Numbered from the stretch's first letter, positions 8,398-17,227 are shown. The stretch: 64,000 bases of DNA from Methanococcus voltae (GCF_017875395.1 NZ_JAGGMO010000003.1:124001-188000), one strand, 5' to 3'. Notes: a model not told the origin generated them from the sequence alone. Made by a program: numbers and translations.

Positions 8398-9714
8398 ATG
8401 TCTGAAATTAAAATATGGGATGAAGTGGAAAAATTAGATAGAGAAGGAATAAAGAAAATACAGATTTCTAAATTAAAAGAAACTGTAAAAAGAGCTTATG
8501 AAAATGTTCCACTTTATAAAGAAAAATTCGATAAAATTGGACTTAAACCTGAAGATATACAAACATTGGACGATTTAAAAAAGATTCCCTTTACTGAAAA
8601 AGATGATTTCAGGCAAAATTATCCTTTTAGAATGTTTGCAGTGCCTAAAAAAGAAATTGTTAGAATTCACGCATCCTCTGGAACCACAGGTAAACCTACA
8701 GTAGTTGGATATACAAGAAAAGATATGAACACTTGGACCGATTTAGTTGCTAGAATGATTACTCAAGCCGGCGTAACTGACGAAGATACTGTTCAGATTG
8801 CTTTTGGTTACGGTCTTTTTACAGGTGGATTTGGTTTGCATTATGGCATGGAAAGAGTAGGCGCTTCAGTTATACCAATGTCAAGCGGAAACACCAAAAA
8901 ACAAATTATGATTATGAAAGACTTCGGAACAACCGTATTGGTAAGTACTCCATCTTACGCTTTGCACATGGCAGAAGTTGCTGAAGAAATGGGAATCGAC
9001 CCTAAAAAAGATCTAAACATTAAATTTGGGTTATTTGGTGGAGAAGGTTGTTCAGAAGATGCTAGGCGCGAAATAGAAAAAAAATGGGGATTATTAGCTA
9101 CTGAAAATTACGGTATGAGCGAATTAATTGGTCCGGGCGTTGCTGGAGAATGTGTTTACCAATGTGGTATGCACATTGCTGAAGACCACTTTATACCTGA
9201 AATTATCAATCCTGAAACTGGCGAAGTACTACCTGAGGGAGAAACTGGTGAATTGGTTGTAACAAGTTTATCAAAAGAAGCTCTTCCAGTATTAAGATAC
9301 AGAACCAAAGATATCACAAGTTTAACATCTGAAACTTGTAAATGCGGTAGAAAAAGCGTTAGAATGTCTAAAATTAAAGGAAGAACTGATGATATGATGG
9401 TAATTAGAGGAGTAAATGTATTCCCATCACAAATTGAAACAGTTTTATCCGATGTAAAAGAGATAGGACCGCATTATGAAATCATTGTGACTACAAAAGG
9501 TCACCTTGACCAGATTTCAATTAATGTGGAACTTTCAGACAGCAATCTTCTTGAAAGCTACGGTTGTTTGGAAAAACTCAGTAAATCTATCGAACATAAG
9601 CTTAAAACAGTTCTTGGATTAGGAATTAAGGTAAATCTTGTAAACCCTAAAACACTTGAGAGATTTGAAGGTAAAGCTAAAAGAATCAAAGATTTAAGAA
9701 ATATAAAAGAATAA
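8398..9714 (+). CDS. paaK: Phenylacetate-CoA ligase (aryl acid activation)
   Basis: A 438-aa adenylate-forming enzyme of the PaaK type. The ATP/AMP loop ASSGTTGKP is at residues 92-100, the adenine/acyl motif ENYGMSE is near 240 and the RYRTKD motif near 300. A PaaK C-terminal domain (MKIKGRTDD-type hinge, VFPSQIE) follows. It has a strong ribosome site (gaggag). Methanococci make aromatic amino acids from exogenous aryl acids via CoA thioesters and indolepyruvate ferredoxin oxidoreductase. This gene with the preceding symporter would take up and activate those acids. Confidence 0.9.
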   Translation: MSEIKIWDEVEKLDREGIKKIQISKLKETVKRAYENVPLYKEKFDKIGLKPEDIQTLDDLKKIPFTEKDDFRQNYPFRMFAVPKKEIVRIHASSGTTGKPTVVGYTRKDMNTWTDLVARMITQAGVTDEDTVQIAFGYGLFTGGFGLHYGMERVGASVIPMSSGNTKKQIMIMKDFGTTVLVSTPSYALHMAEVAEEMGIDPKKDLNIKFGLFGGEGCSEDARREIEKKWGLLATENYGMSELIGPGVAGECVYQCGMHIAEDHFIPEIINPETGEVLPEGETGELVVTSLSKEALPVLRYRTKDITSLTSETCKCGRKSVRMSKIKGRTDDMMVIRGVNVFPSQIETVLSDVKEIGPHYEIIVTTKGHLDQISINVELSDSNLLESYGCLEKLSKSIEHKLKTVLGLGIKVNLVNPKTLERFEGKAKRIKDLRNIKE

Positions 9715-9872
9715 TATGTTATTTATTCTACATATAATCTATTTTTTACTTATATAATATCGTTTAATTAATTTTTTATGTTAAAAATTTTAAAAAGAGA
9801 TATTTATTTTTATTATTTATTTTACTATATTATTATTTTATTAGTCTATTAGTTTATTTTATAATTATTTTA

Positions 9873-10631
9873 TTAATCATTTTGTCTTAACTTTGCCAAT
9901 AATCGCAATATTTCCAAGTAAACCCATACAACAGTTACTAAAATTCCAAATGCTCCATACCATTCCATATGCTTTGGAAGTCCGTATTCTGCACCTTTTT
10001 CAATGAAATCAAAGTCCAATAGTAAGTTTAACGAAGCTACCCCGATTACAAGTAAGCTAAATCCTATACCTATTAACCCACCTTCGTAAATAAATGGCGC
10101 GTATATTCCAAAGAAGCTTAATATGAAAGTTAATAAGTACAATAACGCAATACCGCCGGTTGCTATTAATAAACCTGTTTTAAATTTTTCAGTTACTTTT
10201 ATTATTTTAAATTTATAAACAAATATCATTGTTAATAATACTCCAAAGGTTCCAAAACTTGCTTGAAAAGCTATTCCTGGGTACATTGTTTCAAATACTG
10301 CTGAAATAAATCCCATTGCTAAACCTTCGCATATTGCATACACTGGTGAAAGAATTGGAGCTGTCGTATTTTTAAAAGATATGATTAAAGCTAAAATAAA
10401 GCCTACAATAATTCCGCCCATGCCCAACAAACCTGCAAAGCCAGGTTGTGACGCGTATAATGTCCAAGAAATTACTGCAGAACCTATTAAAAATATCGTT
10501 AATATAAATATTTTGTTTATTGAACCGTTTATTGTCATTTGCTCGGTTATAGGTATACTTGAAGTACTACTTGCAAGTTGTCTGTAACGTTCCATTGCTT
10601 GAGCTCCGAAAACTGGATTAGAACTTTTCAT
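9873..10631 (-). CDS. Bax inhibitor-1/YccA-like membrane protein
   Basis: A 252-aa protein with a soluble N-terminus of about 35 residues (SSNPVFGAQAMERYRQL...) and seven predicted membrane helices. It ends with an acidic helix pair and the MEWYGAFGILVTVVWVYLE segment. The N-terminal pattern and the helix layout match the Bax1-I (PF12811-type) group common in bacteria. Family relatives are pH-sensitive calcium leak channels, but function here is unknown. The ribosome site is ggtgaacac before ATG. It is the last host gene before the tRNA-Leu integration site. Confidence 0.8.
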   Translation of the reverse strand: MKSSNPVFGAQAMERYRQLASSTSSIPITEQMTINGSINKIFILTIFLIGSAVISWTLYASQPGFAGLLGMGGIIVGFILALIISFKNTTAPILSPVYAICEGLAMGFISAVFETMYPGIAFQASFGTFGVLLTMIFVYKFKIIKVTEKFKTGLLIATGGIALLYLLTFILSFFGIYAPFIYEGGLIGIGFSLLVIGVASLNLLLDFDFIEKGAEYGLPKHMEWYGAFGILVTVVWVYLEILRLLAKLRQND

Positions 10632-10836
10632 GTGTTCACCTTTAAATTAATTTGATGTAAATTTTATAAATTAGATGATTGTTAGATAATATTTAGATTA
10701 GATTTTAAAATAATAAATTTATAAATTTATGTATCTATAGTATGTAAACTTAAATATATAAATTGTTCTAAATAATATATTATATAAATATGTGGTCGAT
10801 AAATATAAATATTTAAATTATATGATTAACGAAAGG

Positions 10837-10871
10837 TTTATATAGTAAGTAGTAATATGTATAGTTGCAAC
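10837..10871 (+). promoter_or_regulatory. tRNA-Leu promoter (box A and box B)
   Basis: The box A sequence TTTATATA (10837-10844) is followed 22 bp later by TGCAAC (10866-10871). This closely resembles the stable-RNA promoter of Methanococcus (TTTATATA with a TGCAAGT-like start box). Transcription would begin near 10867 and leave a 5' leader of about 54 nt before the tRNA. Confidence 0.65.
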
Positions 10872-10920
10872 TAATGAAATGGAAATAATGAATTAGAATG
10901 CAAAAGTAAATATGTAGTGA

Positions 10921-11005
10921 GCAGGGATCGCCGAGCCTGGTCAAAGGCGCTGGACTTAAGATCCAGTCTCGTAGGAGTTCGAGGGTTCAAATCCCTTTCC
11001 CTGCA
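10921..11005 (+). tRNA. tRNA-Leu (anticodon UAA)
   Basis: An 85-nt class II tRNA. The acceptor GCAGGGA pairs with TCCCTGC, with discriminator A and no encoded CCA. The anticodon stem CTGGA/TCCAG encloses loop CTTAAGA with TAA at 10957-10959. A long variable arm and the T-loop GGTTCAAATCC follow. The 3' part from the anticodon arm onward belongs to the att repeat, so the element rebuilds an intact tRNA after integration. Confidence 0.95.
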
Positions 11006-11236
11006 CTAACTGATTTAGGAGTTTGATATTAAGTTATCAAGCTCCTTTTTCTATTTATGGAGTAATTTTTTAGGTATTGTACCATACCTATAGGACTGGA
11101 TTTAATCCAGTAAGTAAATAGGTACAAATTCAGTTCAATAAAATTGAGACTTTGTTGTAAATGAATACTCATTTAGATAATATTCTCAAAAAAATTGAGT
11201 AAGTAATGGATAGTTTGCTTTTTTAGTATTGTTTAT
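10954..11236. repeat. Left attachment repeat (attL), 283 bp
   Basis: Base-for-base identical to 38067-38349 by my reading. It contains the tRNA 3' half, a terminator hairpin and about 190 bp beyond. The next 17 bp still match at most positions before similarity is lost. Small dyads inside it include the 17-bp ACTGGATTTAATCCAGT at 11095, AAATGA/TCATTT and CTCAA/TTGAG, which could be integrase arm or core sites. Confidence 0.95.
11017..11050 (+). terminator. Hairpin plus T-tract after tRNA-Leu
   Basis: AGGAGTTTGATA pairs with TATCAAGCTCCT (one G-T pair) and is followed by TTTTT. It lies 11 bp after the tRNA and is duplicated at 38130-38163 in the right repeat. Confidence 0.7.
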
Positions 11237-11371
11237 AATATTAGTTTATTTTAATGTATAAATATATTTGTCTATTGACGTATAGATATTAGTTAAATGC
11301 ATTATTTTTGTTAAAAATGTATCGTTTTATTTAAGTATATGGATATAGTTTAAAAAAAAGAATTTTAAGAT

Positions 11372-14300
11372 TTATTCACTAATGAAGAACCCTTTTCGAG
11401 GTTCGAACAAATCACCAATATTCTTTAACTTCTTGATGACTTGTTCATATGCTTCTATTGGATACTTTAAAACTTCAGTAACATATTCCAACAACTCCGT
11501 TGTTGAGATTCCACCTTTAGCTTTATTGATGATTGCTTTATCCAAATCTATTTTAATATTATCATTAAATACTTTTACAAAACTATTCAATAGGTTATCA
11601 ATCCCAAATACTTGGATAGTTGCATTTTCTCGTTTTGTTTTTAACTCTGATGAGTTATAACTATAGATTGATGATAATATATTCTTTATTTCCTCAAATT
11701 TAAGTTTAATACCTAAATCTCTTTTAACGATGTTAATGATGCTTTTGATGTTTATTTTTTTATTGTTTAATTTATTGCCTAACTTGAATATCTTAATCAA
11801 TACTTTTGACTCAAATATTCGTTTATAGCCTTTAACATCCTTTATATTATTTTTAAGTCCTTTAACAATATTATATGCAATGTTTATTCTTTTATTAATT
11901 GAACCCCATTTGGCAGGTGCACAACTTGAAACCGCTTCAGCAATTTCTTCAGTACTTGCATCTTTACCCATCAATAATTTTGAGAGTTCAGGGTATTCAT
12001 TATGTAGTTTTAAGTAGCTAATTACACGCTTGCATATTTTTATGTGCTTCATAACGAGGTATTTCTCGGTTTCGGTAAACATATCATATTTATGATGTAA
12101 TAAGGCGCTGTCTACAGCTTCAAAGTTATCATTTATTATTTCTACAACTTTTAAAACTTCAAATTGGTTTAATTCTTTTACGAATTTTCTTGTTTCAATA
12201 ATGTCTGAAACATCTGTTCCTTCAATATCCAAATGAGGAATTATTTTCCATTCTGAATTGGTTGTTGCTTCAAAGTAAGTTTTTAATAAACTTGAATCTG
12301 CTACAATTTGTCTTTCTAATTTTCTGTTGACAAGACTCGCTATTTTAGATTCATCAACGATATACTTACCATCTTTCCACTTTAAAACTTGCAATTGATT
12401 TATCATATTTGTATATTTAAATTCCATATCTTTATTCATTAATTCGCCGTTGTATTCAGTCATTAAATATTCATTGAATAATGATAAATCTTCTTTTGCA
12501 ACCTCCAACATTTTATTATATTTTAATATATTATGCTGGTGACCTGCTTGTGAATATATGATACAAGTATTACCGCCGTTTCTAACTCTTGCTAAAAACT
12601 GTCTCATTATAGTAGCGGATGAAGTTTTAAGTACTGCAACGATGTCAACTTTATCTTTAATGTTCATTTGAACTGATTCTTCTTGTTCGGAACCATTTTT
12701 AATATTAATTCCTTCAGCAATGACTCTTGTTGCTAATATTAAACCGTCAGGAATTCTTTCTTGTTTTATAATCATTTGTGCAGCTTCATCGGTTTCAACT
12801 GATTCTCTTGTAATTTCATAAATTGGTGAATTAAAATTATAAATATTTAATAATTCTTTAATCACTTCAATCTCTTTTTTAGAGTCGACTAACACCAATG
12901 ACTTTTTACAATCTCTATTGAATGCCGTTGTGATGTATTTACAGAAATTAATAACATTATAATTTGCCAAATGTCCAATATCAGATTCAACAACGTATGT
13001 ATTTTTAAAATATTGTTTATTATCATTGAATTCAGCTTTTACAATTTTTCTATTCTGAAGGTTTACAAGTTCAGGCGTTGCAGTTAAATATACTGAAGCA
13101 TGAACTTTTTCAGAATAATTTTCTATTTTATTAATTTCGTCTCTTCTAAGGTCCTTTTGAAGTATCATATTGTGAGATTCGTCAACGATTAATATTACAT
13201 CGTCATCGTCTCTTATTTGCACTCTTTCGTATGTTCCTTTGCTGGTTTTCTCAAATTTGATACTTTCAAACTTGATATCGTCCATGATGTTAAATAATTG
13301 GTTGTAGGTTCCTATAATCAATCTTGTATCATTTGCGGTTCTATGCTTTGCCTTACTGCCTTCATAGTATGCTGGAACTCTAATTCCTTTATTTAGTAAA
13401 TTGCTTTGTGTTTGCTTCACTTGGGTTCTGTAAGGGAACAATAACACTATTGTTTTATCTTTATAATCATTGGTAAGTTTATCAATGTTATTTGTGATAT
13501 TGTAGGTTTTTCCTCGCCCTGTTTCAGCTTGTAAGATTACACTTTGTTTTGTTTGTATTGAATTATTCACTGCAGTTTGCAAAACGTCATATGAAAGGTA
13601 TTTGTTACACTTTATTGTACTTGCTTCTTTATTTTTATTTAATAATTCAATTAAATATTCCTCTGCAGATACGTAATCGCTTAAGTTGTTTGAAATTCCT
13701 TTTGATTTTATAAATTCTAAAATTTTATCTTTGAAACCGCCCCATAAGTATGCTACAATGTTGGTTCTTAAACTGTTATTGTGCCAGTCAACCGCTACGG
13801 CATTATGAGCTTGGTTCGGGTATATTGTACAGTCAGGGTTGTTTCCATCGTTGTAGTATATCGAATATATACTGATATATTTACCATTTGATTTATAACC
13901 AATTTTTAAATAATCAAATAATTCAATTATCCAATCTTTGTTATATTTTTCAGTGAGCTTTGTTTGAATAAATTTTGTAAATTTATATTCTTTTTTAGAT
14001 AAAGATTTAAAATCTTTTATTTTAATATTAGCTTTTTTTAATTTATTAATTAATTCAAATGACTCGGTTGTCTCGTTGGATTCCTTTACGGTTGATATAT
14101 ATTCTTTATTTTCGATTCCAAATTTAAATATAAATACTTCAGGAGTAATTGGAACTAAACTATTTTTTATAAATAAAATTTTACAGTTCCTTTCAGTTCC
14201 GTATTTTTCTTTTCTGTTTTTGGTTCCAGGTAATCTGTCAACTCTTGCTATATCGTACATTGCAGAGTCTGCACCGTTTCCTATTTCTTCAGCAATTTTT

Positions 14301-14950
14301 GAGAAGATTGGAAGTTCTAATCTTGATATAGGTCTGTCTATGTAGTAGATAAATCTTAAACCGCCACCTGTAAAAACTATTAAATGCGGTTTTGTATAGT
14401 CATCAGGCAACATATTAAAGATATCTTTTATTTTTTGGTTCATTTCTTCCTTTGTTGGTTCTTTGTGTTTCCATTCATCGATATCAAAATCAATTGGAAT
14501 GTATGACCAAGCGGTTGATGATTTAGAAGTACCTTTCTTTTCTTGTCTTGGAGCAATGCCTATTGACACGGTTGTTATTCTTGCTCTTGCTCCTATTCGT
14601 TGTTTTATTTGTTGTTCTTTTTCGTAAATTTTGTTTGAAATGGTTTCGGCAGTATTTGCGATGTTAATACTGCTGTTAAAATCTGGGATTTCTATAAATT
14701 CGGAGTACGCCCAAGAATTTCTATTATTTGGCTTTTGATATTGCTTATCTAATTCTACCAAATATCTTACTTCAAAAAAGTTCATATTCTTTGCAGATTT
14801 GGTTAAATCTTTTTTAAGTTCTTTGATTGAACCGTCAGCTACGCCCAATACTATTTTACTTCTAAAATTAGCAATTGAAGTTAATAATACGCCGATATGG
14901 TTAACTAATTGCTTCTTATCAGTTTTTTTGTATTGTTTATAGTTTTTCAT
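11372..14950 (-). CDS. Primase-helicase replication protein (AEP-like primase fused to SF2 helicase)
   Basis: A 1192-aa fusion that probably initiates replication of the element. The N-terminal part resembles an archaeo-eukaryotic primase/PrimPol core: IPIDFDID at 151-158 (metal-binding motif I), VFTGGGLRFIYYID at 192-205 (position of the sxH motif) and YDIARVDRLPGTKN at 232-245 (motif III with the typical R-LPGT-N). The His of motif II appears replaced by Arg (GGGLRF). The central part is a superfamily 2 helicase: Walker A AETGRGKT (475-482), DESH (590-593), TAT (623-625) and a late arginine motif (FLARVRNGG). The C-terminal 400 residues are helical and unassigned. It is the last gene of the leftward early operon, 71 bp after a small gene. 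Confidence 0.8.
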   Translation of the reverse strand: MKNYKQYKKTDKKQLVNHIGVLLTSIANFRSKIVLGVADGSIKELKKDLTKSAKNMNFFEVRYLVELDKQYQKPNNRNSWAYSEFIEIPDFNSSINIANTAETISNKIYEKEQQIKQRIGARARITTVSIGIAPRQEKKGTSKSSTAWSYIPIDFDIDEWKHKEPTKEEMNQKIKDIFNMLPDDYTKPHLIVFTGGGLRFIYYIDRPISRLELPIFSKIAEEIGNGADSAMYDIARVDRLPGTKNRKEKYGTERNCKILFIKNSLVPITPEVFIFKFGIENKEYISTVKESNETTESFELINKLKKANIKIKDFKSLSKKEYKFTKFIQTKLTEKYNKDWIIELFDYLKIGYKSNGKYISIYSIYYNDGNNPDCTIYPNQAHNAVAVDWHNNSLRTNIVAYLWGGFKDKILEFIKSKGISNNLSDYVSAEEYLIELLNKNKEASTIKCNKYLSYDVLQTAVNNSIQTKQSVILQAETGRGKTYNITNNIDKLTNDYKDKTIVLLFPYRTQVKQTQSNLLNKGIRVPAYYEGSKAKHRTANDTRLIIGTYNQLFNIMDDIKFESIKFEKTSKGTYERVQIRDDDDVILIVDESHNMILQKDLRRDEINKIENYSEKVHASVYLTATPELVNLQNRKIVKAEFNDNKQYFKNTYVVESDIGHLANYNVINFCKYITTAFNRDCKKSLVLVDSKKEIEVIKELLNIYNFNSPIYEITRESVETDEAAQMIIKQERIPDGLILATRVIAEGINIKNGSEQEESVQMNIKDKVDIVAVLKTSSATIMRQFLARVRNGGNTCIIYSQAGHQHNILKYNKMLEVAKEDLSLFNEYLMTEYNGELMNKDMEFKYTNMINQLQVLKWKDGKYIVDESKIASLVNRKLERQIVADSSLLKTYFEATTNSEWKIIPHLDIEGTDVSDIIETRKFVKELNQFEVLKVVEIINDNFEAVDSALLHHKYDMFTETEKYLVMKHIKICKRVISYLKLHNEYPELSKLLMGKDASTEEIAEAVSSCAPAKWGSINKRINIAYNIVKGLKNNIKDVKGYKRIFESKVLIKIFKLGNKLNNKKINIKSIINIVKRDLGIKLKFEEIKNILSSIYSYNSSELKTKRENATIQVFGIDNLLNSFVKVFNDNIKIDLDKAIINKAKGGISTTELLEYVTEVLKYPIEAYEQVIKKLKNIGDLFEPRKGFFISE

Positions 14951-15021
14951 AGTACCAAATCTTTTATTTTATTTTTTTTATTAGTTTATTATTTTTTTTA
15001 GTTTTATTTTTTAAATTTAAG

Positions 15022-15348
15022 TTAGTCATCTTCCTTTAATTTCCCTATTAAGTGCATTGACCGAATAACTCCAGGTTTTTCGTAAATTTTCTTATTTTTA
15101 TTATGATATTTTTTGAATATTTTATCGCATTCGATATGAAATTTAATATTATTAATTAATCCTTTTTCAGGTATTGAATAGTAAAGTTCTTCTAAAACGT
15201 CAATAGGTAGCTCATCGTAAATATTACCTTCACGAAATCCTAAAAAATCTTTCTTTACTTTTTTCTTCGGTTTTAATTTATTAATTATTAATTTTTTAAA
15301 AATTCTTTTAAGAACCCATAGCAAAGTTATTTTTTCAGATTTTTCCAT
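15022..15348 (-). CDS. Hypothetical basic protein
   Basis: A 108-aa Lys-rich protein (KLIINKLKPKKKVKKDF near the N-terminus) with a clear ribosome site (ggtgaaaat before ATG). It sits between the integrase and the primase-helicase in the leftward operon. I recognise no family. The charge suggests nucleic-acid contact. Confidence 0.65.
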   Translation of the reverse strand: MEKSEKITLLWVLKRIFKKLIINKLKPKKKVKKDFLGFREGNIYDELPIDVLEELYYSIPEKGLINNIKFHIECDKIFKKYHNKNKKIYEKPGVIRSMHLIGKLKEDD

Positions 15349-15369
15349 ATTTTCACCATTTTATTAATT

Positions 15370-16332
15370 TTATAAATTCTTTTTAATGGTGTTCAATAAT
15401 ATGTTTGTTCTTTCTTTGCTGTGTGCATAGAATAGTGTTGTCTCAATACTACTATGTCCTAAGTATTCTTTAACAACTTCAATCGGAACACCCTTATTTA
15501 ATAGTTCCACGGCTCTCCCGTGTCTTAAGGAATGAACTACTACCCTTCTATTCTTGGGGATTTTGCCCTGCTCTTTTAGCTTGACTACTGCGTTCCTATA
15601 TACTTGGCTTAACCAACCTCTTCTTACAGGTCCGCCCCTTATACTTTGGAATATAGGGTCGCTGTTGCCAGTGTTAACGTTATATTTAACGTATTCCTTT
15701 AAAGCGTTCAATGTGTCACTTGAACATACTACAAAACGCTCATTACTGGATTTAGTATTTCTAATTCTAAATTTGGCTTCTTTAAAGTCACAGTCTTCGT
15801 AAGTGATTCCGATTACTTCGGAAACTCTGCAACCTGTGTCCCATAACATTCTAATCATTAAAGCATCTCTTAAATTTGACCTACTGCGGTGCTGTAAGAT
15901 TGCTTTTAAAATTTCATTTAATATTTTTGAATCAATTGAATCATAGTGCTTTACTTCAAATTTACTGAATCGTCTTCGCTCTTTGCATTCTGTTTCAAAT
16001 TCTTTGAAGTTGTGTAATCTTAAAACCCTGTAAAATACTTTTAAAAGCTTAAAGTATTGAATTACTGAATTTCCTAACTTTCGTTCATTTTCCAAATAAT
16101 TAAAAAATTTGGTAAACTCTGACCTATTCAATGTGTCAGGTTCTTTGTCTAATTTTTTACAGTATGCTAAGAAGACTTTGAGTCTTGAAATATCACTTTT
16201 AATCGTGTTTTCTTTTATTCGGTCGAATTCTCGTTCTTCTCTAAATTGTGCTATCCATTTGTTTTCGTCTGTAATCTCTGTTTTGCTTCTGCCAGTGTTT
16301 ACGAGAATTAAATCTTTCATATTAGCATTCAT
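15370..16332 (-). CDS. int: Tyrosine recombinase / integrase
   Basis: A 320-aa XerC/D-like integrase. An N-terminal SAM-like DNA-binding domain (about 25-110) precedes a catalytic domain with Arg169 (DTGCRVSEV), Lys194 (RNTKSSNERF), His267 and Arg270 (VHSLRHGRA), His293 (LGHSS) and nucleophile Tyr302 (LFYAHS). All catalytic residues are present. The gene is intact and lies 4.4 kb inside the element, unlike SSV1-type integrases that are split at integration. The start at 16332 has gaggaag upstream and overlaps the preceding gene by 11 bp. It should catalyse integration at tRNA-Leu. Confidence 0.93.
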   Translation of the reverse strand: MNANMKDLILVNTGRSKTEITDENKWIAQFREEREFDRIKENTIKSDISRLKVFLAYCKKLDKEPDTLNRSEFTKFFNYLENERKLGNSVIQYFKLLKVFYRVLRLHNFKEFETECKERRRFSKFEVKHYDSIDSKILNEILKAILQHRSRSNLRDALMIRMLWDTGCRVSEVIGITYEDCDFKEAKFRIRNTKSSNERFVVCSSDTLNALKEYVKYNVNTGNSDPIFQSIRGGPVRRGWLSQVYRNAVVKLKEQGKIPKNRRVVVHSLRHGRAVELLNKGVPIEVVKEYLGHSSIETTLFYAHSKERTNILLNTIKKNL

Positions 16333-16567
16333 ATTCTTCCTCTTGGAATATTATGCAATTTAATAGAAAATTTGCCCCTATTCCGTACTTGGAAACTATT
16401 TCATTCTCTTTATCGGATAATGTTAATAATTTTTTAGTTTTTAAGTTTCTATTTTTTATTTCTGCGATTGTTTCGGGGGCTATGTTTCCACAATTTTCCA
16501 TTTTATGCACGTAATATCTTAACTCACGTGCTCCGATGTTTTTGTATAAATTGAAGTATCTTCTCAT
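16322..16567 (-). CDS. Hypothetical small protein upstream of integrase
   Basis: An 81-aa protein starting at ATG 16567, with aggtggttt upstream; an in-frame TTG at 16570 is less likely. It is mixed helical, charged and ends in EEEYEC. It overlaps the integrase start by 11 bp, so translation is probably coupled. A role as recombination directionality factor would suit its size and position, but no motif proves it. Confidence 0.65.
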   Translation of the reverse strand: MRRYFNLYKNIGARELRYYVHKMENCGNIAPETIAEIKNRNLKTKKLLTLSDKENEIVSKYGIGANFLLNCIIFQEEEYEC

Positions 16568-16602
16568 CAAACCACCTAAGATTTAAAAAATTAAATTTTA
16601 TC

Positions 16603-16845
16603 CTATTTCACTACCCTATTTATCAAGTGTAATTTTTTATCTGCTTTAACGAGTACATTGCTATGTGAAACAATAATGTCAAATATATTAACCTCTTTTT
16701 TTGAGTACTGATCAAATATTTCTCTTTTTATTGTTCCAATAACACTTTCTTGGAATTCTTTATAATCTTCATTATCTTCTAAATTTAAATAATCCATAAA
16801 TTCCTGTTCTGATTTTGTATACCCTATTTCAGTATCTATAATCAT
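16603..16845 (-). CDS. Hypothetical acidic small protein
   Basis: An 80-aa acidic protein (MIIDTEIGYTKSEQEFMDYL...). I choose the ATG at 16845 because GAGGT lies 5 bp upstream. A TTG four codons earlier has no such site. The stop of the preceding 56-aa gene lies one base upstream. No family recognised. Confidence 0.6.
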   Translation of the reverse strand: MIIDTEIGYTKSEQEFMDYLNLEDNEDYKEFQESVIGTIKREIFDQYSKKEVNIFDIIVSHSNVLVKADKKLHLINRVVK

Positions 16846-16846
16846 A

Positions 16847-17017
16847 CTATACCTCAATACTATAACCTAAATTTATTAGGTCATCTTTTAATCTATTAAG
16901 CTCGTTTTCGTCTTCTAAAACTATAGCAATACCTAATTTACCTAAGTACTTACGAGATACGCCGATTTCAGCCCCGTTGCCTCTTGGTTTTATTAGCCGT
17001 TCTTTTGTGATTATCAT
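16847..17017 (-). CDS. Small AbrB/DUF2080-like protein (56 aa)
   Basis: It starts with MIITKERLIKPRGNGAEIGV, then SRKYLGKLGIAIVLEDENEL. The pattern K-P-GNGA-(hydrophobic)-P/S-KYLGK-hydrophobic strand resembles the DUF2080 transposon-encoded and AbrB swapped-hairpin small proteins. It overlaps the upstream sister gene by one base (TAATG). Probably a DNA-binding regulator of the early operon; assignment is by pattern only. Confidence 0.6.
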   Translation of the reverse strand: MIITKERLIKPRGNGAEIGVSRKYLGKLGIAIVLEDENELNRLKDDLINLGYSIEV

Positions 17018-17172
17018 TATTTATCCTCTTTTAAACTTCGGTATTCTTCTTCGTCGCCGATTACTTGAACGATTACTTTTTTACCGATGTACCTTGCAGG
17101 TATGGCAGGTTGGACCCTTCCAGACTGCCCCAAAGGTTTTATAACTCCTTCTTGTTGGTGAACTATCATCAT
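17017..17172 (-). CDS. Small AbrB/DUF2080-like protein (51 aa)
   Basis: First gene of the leftward early operon. It begins MMIVHQQEGVIKPLGQSGRV and continues with PARYIGKKVIVQVIGDEEEY. The layout parallels its downstream neighbour (IKP-G-sG-v-P-RYIGKKV), so the two are probably distant paralogues of the swapped-hairpin type. The ribosome site is ggtggt 8 bp before ATG. It ends in a TAATG overlap with the next gene. Confidence 0.6.
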   Translation of the reverse strand: MMIVHQQEGVIKPLGQSGRVQPAIPARYIGKKVIVQVIGDEEEYRSLKEDK

Positions 17173-17227
17173 AATATGTACCACCCTATTGGCTTTTTAT
17201 TCCTATAATGGAATATAATTAATTTAC

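Noticed and set aside
15370-16332. SSV1-type partitioned integrase
   Set aside because: The gene is intact and 4.4 kb inside the element; no integrase fragment lies at the other end.
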